From: FACHB-1406 sp034189065
GTDB lineage: Bacteria > Cyanobacteriota > Cyanobacteriia > Cyanobacteriales > Spirulinaceae
Length of the DNA: 64,000 nucleotides
Assembly: GCA_034189065.1 (NCBI GenBank)
Contig: JAXHVQ010000005.1
Span: 41,470 to 105,469, forward strand
Direction of reading: 5' to 3'
Shown: in pieces, positions 35,925 to 43,689 of the stretch
Position numbering within the stretch: position 1 is the first letter of the stretch
Layout: each line of letters starts with the position of its first letter
Translations under genes and position numbers: made by a program
The notes under the pieces: model-generated
Seen by the model: the letters and a program-made list of their open reading frames with translations, nothing else
Told to the model about the DNA's origin: nothing
Databases searched by the model: none

Positions 35925-37013
35925 ATGGCAACTCAACTTGAAATCACAGATGAATGTAAAGAAAAGGCAGAAGCAGAAATTCGAGAAAAAAGAAAACAAG
36001 TTGATTACAATACTCTAGAGTATCCTATCGAAGTAATTGTTAAAAAATATTTAGATGGGAAAGAAGAAGACGAAAATGAATTATTTATTCCAGACTATCA
36101 ACGAGAAATGGCTTGGGATGAAGATAGGCAATCAAAATTCATTGAATCTATCATGTTGGGTTTGCCAATACCTTATATTTTCGTAGCTGATATATCGGGA
36201 TCGGAAGATTTAGCCCGTTTAGAGATTATAGACGGAACACAACGTATTCGGACTTTAACTAAATTTATAACGAATCAACTTAAGTTGGACAATCTTGAAA
36301 AGCTAACAATGCTTCAGGGATTTACTTTTAAAGATTTACCTCCACCCCGTCAAAGACGTTTTAACAGAACTACCATTAGAATGATTCAATTAACGGAAGA
36401 AACAGATGAAGAAGTTAGAAGGGATCTCTTTGAAAGAATTAACAGTGGTAGTGTTGAATTAAATGAAATGGAAAAACGGAGGGGAAGTAAGCCAGGAAAG
36501 TTTCTTGATTTAATTGAAGAATTATCAAAAAATCGAAAATTTAGAAGTCTATGTTCTTTTACTGATACTGAAATAAACAAACGAGATTCCCAAGAATTTG
36601 TCTTGCGTTTTTTCGCTTTTTTAAATAATTATAAAAACTATTCAGGAAAAAAGGTTCATGGGTTTCTAGATAGCTATTTAGAACAGCAAAATGAATTAAC
36701 TACTCTGGATATTAATGCGCACAAAAACGAATTTTGTGCAATGTTGGATTTTGTAGAAAAACATTTCCCTCATGCTTTACATATCTATCGAAAAACGAAA
36801 GATCGCTATGAACCGACAACTCGAATTAAATTTGAATCAATTTCTGTAGGTGTTGCCTTGGCATTGAGAGAAAACCCAAATTTAATTCCAAAAAAAACTG
36901 ACTTTTTGACTTCTGAAGAATTTAAAAATTATACTAAATCTGATGCAAGTAGTTCTAGAAACAAGGTAATTGAGCGTATTGAATACGTTCGCAGTCGGCT
37001 TCTGGAAAATTAA
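35925..37013 (+). CDS. DUF262 (ParB/Srx-like) domain protein
   Basis: The 362-residue protein carries a DUF262 domain at about 40-190: ELFIPDYQREMAWDEDRQSK, FIESIMLGLPIPYIFV, LEIIDGTQRIRTLTKFI, and RDLFERINSG. The DGxQR motif is the nucleotide-binding/hydrolysis signature shared with GmrS-type and other defence proteins. The C-terminal half is helical without a visible HNH motif, so it is not a full GmrSD or SspE fusion. Its stop overlaps the next start by one base (TAATG). The gene is AT-rich, lacks full HIP1 sites, and differs in codon use from acnB, suggesting acquisition. Confidence 0.9.
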   Translation: MATQLEITDECKEKAEAEIREKRKQVDYNTLEYPIEVIVKKYLDGKEEDENELFIPDYQREMAWDEDRQSKFIESIMLGLPIPYIFVADISGSEDLARLEIIDGTQRIRTLTKFITNQLKLDNLEKLTMLQGFTFKDLPPPRQRRFNRTTIRMIQLTEETDEEVRRDLFERINSGSVELNEMEKRRGSKPGKFLDLIEELSKNRKFRSLCSFTDTEINKRDSQEFVLRFFAFLNNYKNYSGKKVHGFLDSYLEQQNELTTLDINAHKNEFCAMLDFVEKHFPHALHIYRKTKDRYEPTTRIKFESISVGVALALRENPNLIPKKTDFLTSEEFKNYTKSDASSSRNKVIERIEYVRSRLLEN

Positions 37014-37690
37014 TGAAAAGCACTTTGTTTAAAGATTTTGATGAACGTTCTCAAGAAGTTAGAAGCTATTTTTTATTTATAAAAAATCTAGAGTATGGTT
37101 CAATTCAATTGAACGTAGTGAATGCTAAAAGTTCCAATCCAAAGAAAATAAATAATAACTTGGCAAAAACATTAAAAGCAACTGGTTTTTTGCTGCTTTA
37201 CAATTTGGTTGAATCTACTATGACCAATGCGATTGAAACTATTTTTGATGAACTAAAAAATCAAAATGTTTCTTTTGATGATGTTAGGGAGGAGCTAAAA
37301 AAAATTATTATTGAAAATTTCAAAAAAAATAATTCTACTGAAAAGCTTTTGGTTGACATTCAATCGATTTCAGTTGATATTATATCTTCTGGCTTCGATA
37401 AGCAAAAATTATTTTCAGGTAATATTGATGCAAAGAAAATTAGAGAAATAGCATCAAAGTATGGTTTTTCATTTCAAACTAATGCAAGGAAAACACAAAA
37501 CGGTGCTGACTTACTAAAAATCAAAACAAGTAGAAATGACTTGGCACATGGTTTAAAGTCGTTTGAAGATGTTGGTAAAGATTTGACTGCGGATGAGCTA
37601 CTGAGAATTCAAAAAAGGGTTATTTGTTACTTAAAAGCAATACTAGAAAATATAGATGATTATATATCTAAAAAAGAGTATCTAAAATGA
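37013..37690 (+). CDS. HEPN-domain protein (MAE_28990/MAE_18760-like), putative RNase
   Basis: The 225-residue protein is helical. Its N-terminus has FDERSQEVRSYFLFIKNLE and TLKATGFLLLYNLVESTMTN, and its C-terminal part has the motif TSRNDLAHG, an Rx4H HEPN catalytic signature, then LRIQKRVICYLKAILENIDD. HEPN proteins with this motif are usually metal-independent RNases used in defence or toxin systems. It is translationally coupled to the DUF262 gene. I infer a two-component unit in which DUF262 senses or restrains and HEPN acts; this is untested. Very AT-rich. Confidence 0.85.
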   Translation: MKSTLFKDFDERSQEVRSYFLFIKNLEYGSIQLNVVNAKSSNPKKINNNLAKTLKATGFLLLYNLVESTMTNAIETIFDELKNQNVSFDDVREELKKIIIENFKKNNSTEKLLVDIQSISVDIISSGFDKQKLFSGNIDAKKIREIASKYGFSFQTNARKTQNGADLLKIKTSRNDLAHGLKSFEDVGKDLTADELLRIQKRVICYLKAILENIDDYISKKEYLK

Positions 37691-37698
37691 TTTAATTA

Positions 37699-37740
37699 GG
37701 CAATGCCCACCACAGATATTTTGGTAAACAGGTGACTTCA
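37699..37740. repeat. Middle fragment of the 141-bp repeat
   Basis: GGCAATGCCCACCACAGATA followed by TTTTGGT matches the centre of the 141-bp elements and then diverges. Both ends are missing. Confidence 0.65.
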
Positions 37741-37773
37741 AAAGAAAAGGGATAAGGAAATGGGGAAGAATTA

Positions 37774-38090
37774 TGATGCACTGGGATTATCGAGTATTTT
37801 TTGAGGATAATGGCTATATTATCCGAACTGTCTATTATGACGATAAGGGTAAAATTGCTGCCTGTTCGGAGAAGTCGGTCGAGGCTTTTGGAGAATCTCT
37901 AGAAAATCTACAGGAAGAAATTAATCTTCTCCAAGAAGCATTGTAAAAAAAAGTTCTCTGTGCCTCCGATATTCCACCTCAAACCGCACGTCCAAAGATA
38001 AAGCGAGGAAAATCGCTGCAAGCGGTGCGCGAGCAATTTGGATTGCGATCGCAATTCAAGCAAGAAGACTCGTTAGCTACACATGATTAG
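37774..38090 (+). pseudogene. Small conserved cyanobacterial gene with frameshift and internal stop
   Basis: Starting at 37774 the frame reads MMHWDYRVF and then breaks in a run of five T (37798-37802). With one more T it continues FEDNGYIIRTVYYDDKGKI, then CSEKSVEAFGESLENL up to LLQEAL. There it meets TAA at 37944 and continues in frame with KKVLCASDIPPQTARPK to a TAG at 38088. The HWDYRVF...YxIREVFYD...SLEEL pattern is that of a small cyanobacterial protein, often near toxin-antitoxin genes. An alternative ATG at 37761 would avoid the frameshift and give 61 residues, but loses the conserved N-terminus. Two lesions suggest a dead gene. Confidence 0.65.
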
Positions 38091-38117
38091 AGGGTTTTGG
38101 TTAAATCGGGACGCTAA

Positions 38118-38269
38118 ATGGATAAGTTAGAGTATTATCGTTATTTTCTTGCATGGGTTGGGCAGCTTCCTAAAACGGGTGTAAGCTTACCAGATGAAGC
38201 TTGCGATCGCGGAAATATTTACGACTCATGACTAAGTATTTGCTAAATACCAACAATGAATCACCTTAA
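38118..38269 (+). pseudogene. Possible remnant of a vapBC-type pair
   Basis: A 37-codon frame (38118-38231, MDKLEYYRYFLAWVGQLPK at the start) overlaps by ATGA a second tiny frame (38228-38269) reading MTKYLLNTNNESP. The second resembles the first residues of PIN toxins (MTKYLLDTN) before it stops. The ATGA coupling is typical of antitoxin-toxin pairs. The evidence is thin: short peptides only. Confidence 0.3.
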
Positions 38270-38444
38270 TCCTGAGTTTTTAACCAAAAATGGCAAAAAA
38301 TACGTTCTTTTGCCTTATGATGAATTTCTCAGAGTCCAAGAACTTTTGGAAGATTTAGAAGACTTACAAGACTTGCGAGCAGCCAAGGAAGAAGAAAGAA
38401 ATAAGCCTTCAATCTCACTGGAGGAATTGAAGCAAATGTTTTAA
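38256..38444 (+). CDS. Phd/YefM-type antitoxin-like protein, no toxin partner
   Basis: The 62-residue protein MNHLNPEFLTKNGKKYVLLP has YDEFLRVQELLEDLEDLQDL and ends SLEELKQMF. This is the layout of short Phd/YefM antitoxins: DNA-binding N-terminus and an acidic helix for the toxin. Its acidic helix (EDLEDLQDLRAAKE) is repeated almost identically in a fragment at 39723-39830. Right after the gene lies the right end of a 141-bp repeat, where a toxin gene would be expected, so the toxin was probably lost. Confidence 0.7.
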   Translation: MNHLNPEFLTKNGKKYVLLPYDEFLRVQELLEDLEDLQDLRAAKEEERNKPSISLEELKQMF

Positions 38445-38458
38445 AAAGTATTGCGATT

Positions 38459-38498
38459 GAGTTTGGCGCGACAACTAAAACCGCCTTGCCCACCCTAC
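38459..38498. repeat. Solo right end of the 141-bp repeat
   Basis: CGACAACTAAAACCGCCTTG followed by CCCACCCTAC is identical to the right end of copy 2 (38694-38834). The left part is missing. It abuts the orphan antitoxin. Confidence 0.75.
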
Positions 38499-38540
38499 GA
38501 TCTGACTGTTATAATTAGTAGGTCTATCTCAGCCCGTGCG

Positions 38541-38693
38541 ATACCAGCAAAAGACATTTACCATAATGAAGTCAAAACTGCTTTAATCAAGGATGGCTGG
38601 ACAATCGTTGCCGATCCATATAAAATTCGTTACAAAGATGCCGAGCTACTTGCCGATTTAGCCGCTGAAAAGCCGATCGCCGCAGTAGAAGGA
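38541..38693 (+). pseudogene. xisH fragment with lost start codon, cut by a repeat element
   Basis: The frame reads IPAKDIYHNEVKTALIKDGW, then YKDAELLADLAAEKPIAAVE, the first third of XisH. Where XisH proteins start MxAKD, this copy has ATA instead of ATG. At 38694 it runs straight into the GTAGGGTGGGC end of the 141-bp element, and no xisH continuation is found on the far side. The fragment is about 50 codons of an expected 138. Confidence 0.8.
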
Positions 38694-38834
38694 GTAGGGT
38701 GGGCATTGCCGCGAACAAGCTCAAATTCAGGAAATAAATTTAAATTGGCAATGCCCACCACAGATATTTCGGTGGGCAAGGCAACTTTAAGAGAGCAGCA
38801 ACGACGACAACTAAAACCGCCTTGCCCACCCTAC
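38694..38834. mobile_element. 141-bp palindromic MITE-like repeat, copy 2
   Basis: Ends GTAGGGTGGGCATTGCC and GGCCTTGCCC-like CCGCCTTGCCCACCCTAC are inverted. Two internal hairpins are formed by GGGCATTGCC/GGCAATGCCC and GGTGGGCAAGGC/GCCTTGCCCACC. It is exactly as long as copy 1. It sits directly against the broken xisH fragment, between two xisH copies. Confidence 0.85.
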
Positions 38835-38881
38835 ATTATTTTTGTACTAGAATAGGGGTGGTTGAAAAATCAATTCTCCTT

Positions 38882-39298
38882 ATGCCAGCCAAGGATTTTT
38901 TTCATGACATCGTTAAAACAGCCCTAGAAAAAGATGGATGGAGCATTACTGACGAAAACTTCTTTATTCAAGTCGAAGATGTTGACTTCTATGTCGATTT
39001 AATAGCCGAGAAAATCTTAGTAGCTGAAAAAATAGGACAAAAGATAGCAGTAGAAATTAAATCTTTTCTGGGAGCCTCGGATATCACGGAGTTTCACACA
39101 GCACTTGGTCAATTTCTTAATTACCGTTCAGCATTAAAATTAGTCGAATCAGAGCGAATTTTATATTTAGCTGTTCCAGAAGACGTTTAAAATGAGTTTT
39201 TTGCTCGGAGATTTATTCAAAGGGCAATTGGAGAACATCAACTCAAACTTCTGATTTTTGACCCAAATCGAGAGGAAATTGTACAATGGAGAAACTAA
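38882..39298 (+). pseudogene. xisH: xisH with one in-frame TAA stop
   Basis: From the ATG at 38882 (MPAKDFFHDIVKTALEKDGW) the frame has the XisH nuclease-like core VDFYVDLIAEK...KIAVEIKSFLG and ERILYLAVPEDV. It then hits TAA at 39188 and continues in frame with NEFFARRFIQRAIGEHQLKL and ends IVQWRN at 39298. Read through, it is 138 residues, the usual XisH length. The stop replaces the Tyr codon of the conserved VPEDVY. XisH/XisI were first named for control of fdxN-element excision; the real role of the many copies in cyanobacteria is unclear. The 3' end overlaps xisI by 13 bases. Confidence 0.85.
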
Positions 39299-39615
39299 AT
39301 TATAGGGAAGTGGTGCAAGGCATTCTCGAACATCACGCCACAAACCGACTGAATAGTCAAACCGAGGTTCATCTAATATTTGATACCGATCGCGATCGCT
39401 ACCAAGTTCTTCATTTAGGTTGGCAGGAGCTATATCGAGTCTTTGGTTGTATCATTTATGTAGAAATTAAAGAGGGTAAAATTTGGATCGAACGCGACGG
39501 AACAGAAACCGGTGTGGCAAATGAATTAGTTGAAGCAGGCGTTCCCAAGCAAGATATTGTGCTGGCATTTAAAGCTCCTTATAAGCGGAAATTTACCGAG
39601 TTTGCTGTAGGTTGA
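39286..39615 (+). CDS. xisI: XisI protein
   Basis: The 109-residue protein MEKLNYREVVQGILEHHATN has the XisI features DRDRYQVLHLGW, VYVEI-like IIYVEIKEGKIWIERDGTE, and the typical end VLAFKAPYKRKFTEFAVG. It looks complete. XisI normally pairs with XisH; here the partner just upstream carries a stop codon, leaving an intact xisI with a possibly dead xisH. Confidence 0.93.
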   Translation: MEKLNYREVVQGILEHHATNRLNSQTEVHLIFDTDRDRYQVLHLGWQELYRVFGCIIYVEIKEGKIWIERDGTETGVANELVEAGVPKQDIVLAFKAPYKRKFTEFAVG

Positions 39616-39652
39616 AATCAATGGTATTTTGGAGGGTAGCAAAGAAGTAAGG

Positions 39653-39722
39653 GGTAGAGCTGCCATTGCTGCAAATAAGCTCAATCTTATGAAACAATTT
39701 TAAATTAGCAATGCCTACTACA
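39653..39722. repeat. Degenerate left half of the 141-bp repeat
   Basis: GTAGAGCTGCCATTGCTGCA ... TTTTAAATTAGCAATGCCTA aligns with the left half of copy 2, including the AAGCTCAA segment, with several substitutions. It joins directly to a duplicated antitoxin fragment. Confidence 0.65.
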
Positions 39723-39830
39723 GATGTTTTGGAAGATTTAGAAGATTTACAAGACTTGCGAGCAGCCAAAGAATAGGAAGAAAGTGAGATCGATTTTTTG
39801 AAAATCTTCCGAGGTCAACTTGTAGATTAA
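39723..39830 (+). pseudogene. Duplicated antitoxin fragment
   Basis: The frame reads DVLEDLEDLQDLRAAKE then TAG, and continues EESEIDFLKIFRGQLVD to TAA. The bases of the first part are nearly identical to 38345-38390 in the Phd-type antitoxin gene. It has no start of its own. It shows that antitoxin DNA and repeat DNA were duplicated or recombined together. Confidence 0.7.
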
Positions 39831-39863
39831 TCGGTAACTTAAAACCTTAGAGGTGAGCTTGTA

Positions 39864-40445
39864 ATGATTGTTGAAACTGAGACAAAACAATACACTATCG
39901 ATGAATATCTAGAACTGGAAATCGCTTCGGAAATACGCAGCGAATATTATAACGGAGAAATTATTCCAATGACGGGCGGAACGCCAAACCACAATGATAT
40001 CTCCGGCAACTTATATATTCTTCTTAAATCTGCTCTCAAGGGAAAAAACTACCGGACTTTTTACGCCGACCAACGACTTTGGATTCCAAGTGTCAGTCTC
40101 TATACCTATCCCGATATAATGGTTTTGCCCAAACCTCTAGAACTTCAAACCGGACGCAAAGATACTGTGGTGAACCCTTGCTTTATCGCTGAAGTGTTGT
40201 CTAAGTCTACTCAAAATTACGATCGCGGCGAGAAATTCGTTGCCTATCGCACAATCTCTACCTTCCGAGAATATCTATTAATCGACCAATACCGCATCCA
40301 CGTCGAGCATCATATCAAAACAGCCGCCCATCAGTGGCTATTTTCAGAATACGATGACCCAAACGTTGCTCTGTCCTTGAGTTCCTTTGAGCTTCAAGTT
40401 CAAATTGCAGAACTTTACGAAAATATTGACTTTGAAAAAATTTGA
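39864..40445 (+). CDS. Uma2 family (DUF820) putative endonuclease
   Basis: The 193-residue protein has the Uma2 layout: YTIDEYLELEIASEIRSEYY, NGEIIPMTGGTPNHNDISGN, ADQRLWIP, YTYPDIMVLP (Asp) and CFIAEVLSKSTQNYDRGEKF (Glu), then YLLIDQYRIHVEHH. These are the D/E positions of a PD-(D/E)XK fold. It belongs to the longer Uma2 subtype with ExRxEYYNGE, different from the gene at 758-1324. The preceding region is repeat and antitoxin debris. Confidence 0.93.
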   Translation: MIVETETKQYTIDEYLELEIASEIRSEYYNGEIIPMTGGTPNHNDISGNLYILLKSALKGKNYRTFYADQRLWIPSVSLYTYPDIMVLPKPLELQTGRKDTVVNPCFIAEVLSKSTQNYDRGEKFVAYRTISTFREYLLIDQYRIHVEHHIKTAAHQWLFSEYDDPNVALSLSSFELQVQIAELYENIDFEKI

Positions 40446-40485
40446 GTTGAATGGGTAAAATAGGAGTATAATAAGTAACAGCGCA

Positions 40486-41376
40486 TTATCTTCCCCCGCC
40501 TATCTGTTGTAACAATAATTCAGCATTATTTGCCCACTGCACATTTCCTTCCCTACGGTAAATTTCCCGAGCGTATTGCAAAACTCGTCGCGCTTCGTCA
40601 TAGCGATTTTGATGGGTAAAAACAATCCCCGCACCGTAATAAGCGTTGCCATAATTCGGGTTAGCTTCTGCCGAACGCCGGAACGAATTGAGAGCCCCTT
40701 CAATATCGCCTTGGTTGTACAAAATAATGCCTAAATTATAGAGCGCTTCGGGGTATTGAGCATTGACGCGCAGGGCTTGTTCGAGGAATTGTTTGGCTTG
40801 TTGGGTGTTGCCTCGTTGCAAATGAATTAAAGCGAGATGATAAGAGGGTTCGGGGGCATTGGGACTGAGGGGAAGGGCGCGACGCAAGCTTTGTTCTGCC
40901 CCATTGAGGTCTCCCGCGTCTTTGAGGACGAGTCCCAGGTTATAATGGGCAACGCCTAAGTTGGAGTCGATCGCGATCGCGCGTTGGAGATATTCCTGCG
41001 CCAGTTGTAAGTTATTCCCCTCGAGCAGTGCCGCCCCCAAATTGGCATAAGCTAAAGCAAAGTTAGGATCCGCTTCTAGGGCTTTGTAAAACGCATCGGC
41101 TGCCGGTTGCAAGTATCCCTGTTGGCGCAGGGCGAGACCCAGGTTATAATGGGCGGGAGCTAAGCTAGGATCGAGTTTTGCCGCTTCGGTAAAGGCCGCG
41201 ATCGCATCGCCAACATTCCCCTGACGCACCCAGGCTAACCCCCGGTCTAACTGCTCGAGGGCGCGCGGCTGAGTGGGCGTGAGAACGGGCAAAGACTGAG
41301 CCCATACCGCAGTTGGAAACGCCACCCAAAATCCGATCCCAGCAACCCATCCCCTCAACTTTTGATATTGTTGCAT
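40486..41376 (-). CDS. Exported TPR-repeat protein
   Basis: From the ATG at 41376 the 296-residue protein has a signal peptide (GWVAGIGFWVAFPTAVWAQ, cleavage after AQ). About seven tetratricopeptide repeats follow, each with the A-x-x-x-LG-A/Y-x-x-A...P pattern, for example APAHYNLGLALRQQGYLQPA and ALAYANLGAALLEGNNLQLA. It should be a periplasmic scaffold for protein contacts. A longer frame starts at 41457, but its extra residues precede the signal peptide. Confidence 0.9.
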   Translation of the reverse strand: MQQYQKLRGWVAGIGFWVAFPTAVWAQSLPVLTPTQPRALEQLDRGLAWVRQGNVGDAIAAFTEAAKLDPSLAPAHYNLGLALRQQGYLQPAADAFYKALEADPNFALAYANLGAALLEGNNLQLAQEYLQRAIAIDSNLGVAHYNLGLVLKDAGDLNGAEQSLRRALPLSPNAPEPSYHLALIHLQRGNTQQAKQFLEQALRVNAQYPEALYNLGIILYNQGDIEGALNSFRRSAEANPNYGNAYYGAGIVFTHQNRYDEARRVLQYAREIYRREGNVQWANNAELLLQQIGGGR

Positions 41377-41632
41377 TTTGAAACCAAAAAAGGACAGAAC
41401 CTTCATTAAATGTATCAATAATTTATAGTTAGAAATTTTACTTGATTTTTGAAGCAATTGGATGTAGAACCTTCACAGGTCAAAAACGTTATATTACAAG
41501 AAATTGCGATTGTTATCGACACAACATTCAAACGCGGTATTCTCAAAACATCAAACGAGTCGCGATCGCCGACGAAGAAACGCCCCTTTCCTCGTGCGGC
41601 TTCAACTCGGCTGCAAAAATTAGGAGTAAGTT

Positions 41633-43675
41633 ATGAACCAAAAAGTTGTAACAGGGACACGCAACATCGCGATCGCGGGTCCCTACTCCAGTGGTAAAAC
41701 CACCCTCCTCGAAAGCATTTTATTCGCAACCGGTGCCATTTCGCGCAAAGGCAGCATCAAAGACAGCAACACCGTCAGCGACAGCGCCCGAGAAGCGCGC
41801 GATCGCAGCATGAGCGTTGAAGTCTCCGCCGCCACCACCACCCACAACGACGTTCGACTCACCTTCCTCGACTGTCCCGGTTCCATCGAATTCGCCCAAG
41901 AAACCGACAACGCCCTCGTCGGCGCAGGTGCAGCCATCGTCGTCTGCGAGCCCGTCATCGATCGCGTCCTCACCCTCGCCCCCCTCTTCAAATTCCTCGA
42001 CGACTGGGAAATTCCCCATTTGGTCTTCATCAACAAAATGGATCGCGCCAACACCCAGGTCGAATTTATGGAGGTACTGCACGCCCTCAAACAAGTCTCC
42101 AGTCGTCCCCTCGTCCCCCATCAATATCCCATCCGCCAAGGCGAGGAGCTCGTCGGTTACATCGACCTCGTAAGCGAACAAGCCTATCACTACCACGCCG
42201 GTAGTCCCGCCGATCGCGTTCCCCTCCCCGAAAACTTAAAAGAGCAAGAGAAAATGGCGCGGGAAGAAATGCTCGAAACCCTCGCCGACTTTGACGACCA
42301 CCTCCTCGAAGAACTCCTCGAAGACATCGAACCGCCTCGGGAAGAAATCCTCAAAGACCTCAAAAAAGATTTAAGCGCAGACTCCATTGTCCCCGTCTTC
42401 TTTGGCATTGCCGAACAAGACTACGGCGTGCGTCCCCTCCTCGATGCCCTGGTCGAAGAAGCCCCCGAACCCAACGTTACCGCAGAACGGCGCGGGTTCA
42501 AACCCAATGCAGAAGGGGCCGCGATCGCCCAAGTTCTCAAAACCTATTACACTCCCCAAGGGGGCAAACTCTCCCTCGCGCGCATTTGGCAGGGCGAACT
42601 GACCGACGGCGCGACTCTCAACGGCACGCGGACGGGCGGACTCTATCGTCTCATGGGGCAGCAACTCGATCCCCTACAAAAGGCATCGGTGGGCGAGATT
42701 GTCGCCATTGGACGTTTGGAAGGGGTGCAAACCGGCGACACTTTAACTGAGGGCGATGGCGATGAGGGAGTCCAACTTCCCAAAGCCGAAACGCTGTCCC
42801 CCGTCTATGCGCTAGCTATTGTTCCCGACAACCGCAAAGATGAGGTGAAACTCAGTAGCGCTTTGGGCAAACTACTCGACGAAGACCCCGCTTTGTATTG
42901 GGAACAACACGACGATACTCGCGAGATTATTCTTTGGGGACAGGGAGAAATTCACCTGCAAGTCGCCCTCGACCGGTTGCGGCACAAGTATAACTTGCCT
43001 ATGACGGCTCATTTGCCGCGCATTGCCTACAAGGAAACCATTCGCAAATCAGTGGCTTCCCACGGTCGGTATAAACACCAAAGCGGGGGACACGGGGCGT
43101 TTGGGGACGTGCATCTGGAGATTAAACCGCGCGATCGCGGGCTTGGGTTTAATTTCCACGAAACCATCGTCGGCGGCGCGGTTCCCAAACAGTATATTCC
43201 GGGGGTGGAAACGGGGGTGCGCGAATACCTCGTCCAAGGACCGTTGGGCTTCCCCGTGGTGGATGTGGATGTGACGCTGACCAATGGATCGTACCACTCG
43301 GTAGATAGTTCCGAACAGGCGTTTAAGCAGGCGGCGCGCATTGCCATGACTGAGGGGATGCCCAAGTGCAAACCGATTTTATTGGAACCGATTTTAGCCG
43401 TGGAAGTTAGCGCCCCTAGCGAGTTTACCTCAAAGGTGCTGCAACTGGTCAGCGGACGGCGAGGTCAAATTTTGGGTTACGAGGCAATCTCGGACTGGAA
43501 GGGGTGGGATCGCATTACCGCTCATTTGCCTCAAGCGGAGATGCAAAACTTTATTGTGGAATTGCGATCGCTGACCTTGGGTGTAGGGTTCTTTAAGTGG
43601 AAGTACGACCATCTGCGAGAAGTTCCTGGTAAACTGGCAGAACGCGCGATCGTCACCGCGAATACCGAGGCTTAG
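41633..43675 (+). CDS. EF-G-like translational GTPase family protein
   Basis: The 680-residue protein has a translational-GTPase G domain with IAIAGPYSSGKTTLL (P-loop), LTFLDCPGSIEFAQE (G3, DCPG) and FINKMDR (G4), followed by EF-G domains II-V (GQGEIHLQVALDRLRHKY, GHGAFGDVHLEIKPRDRGLG, VDVDVTLTNGSYHSVDSSE, GRRGQILGYE). It is the second EF-G-like type found in many bacteria; the P-loop GPYSSGKT and DCPG differ from canonical GHVDHGKT/DTPG. So it may not act in normal translocation. A terminator-like hairpin follows. Confidence 0.93.
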   Translation: MNQKVVTGTRNIAIAGPYSSGKTTLLESILFATGAISRKGSIKDSNTVSDSAREARDRSMSVEVSAATTTHNDVRLTFLDCPGSIEFAQETDNALVGAGAAIVVCEPVIDRVLTLAPLFKFLDDWEIPHLVFINKMDRANTQVEFMEVLHALKQVSSRPLVPHQYPIRQGEELVGYIDLVSEQAYHYHAGSPADRVPLPENLKEQEKMAREEMLETLADFDDHLLEELLEDIEPPREEILKDLKKDLSADSIVPVFFGIAEQDYGVRPLLDALVEEAPEPNVTAERRGFKPNAEGAAIAQVLKTYYTPQGGKLSLARIWQGELTDGATLNGTRTGGLYRLMGQQLDPLQKASVGEIVAIGRLEGVQTGDTLTEGDGDEGVQLPKAETLSPVYALAIVPDNRKDEVKLSSALGKLLDEDPALYWEQHDDTREIILWGQGEIHLQVALDRLRHKYNLPMTAHLPRIAYKETIRKSVASHGRYKHQSGGHGAFGDVHLEIKPRDRGLGFNFHETIVGGAVPKQYIPGVETGVREYLVQGPLGFPVVDVDVTLTNGSYHSVDSSEQAFKQAARIAMTEGMPKCKPILLEPILAVEVSAPSEFTSKVLQLVSGRRGQILGYEAISDWKGWDRITAHLPQAEMQNFIVELRSLTLGVGFFKWKYDHLREVPGKLAERAIVTANTEA

Positions 43676-43689
43676 AATGTAGGAAAAGG

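Noticed and set aside
35925..37013. Calling the DUF262 gene a GmrSD or SspE restriction enzyme
   Set aside because: Only the DUF262 half is visible; no HNH (H-x-x-P or DHxxP) motif in the C-terminal part, and the partner is a HEPN protein.
41633..43675. Naming the gene fusA
   Set aside because: The P-loop (GPYSSGKT) and DCPG box differ from the canonical translation factor, so it is the second, EF-G-like type and the symbol would mislead.
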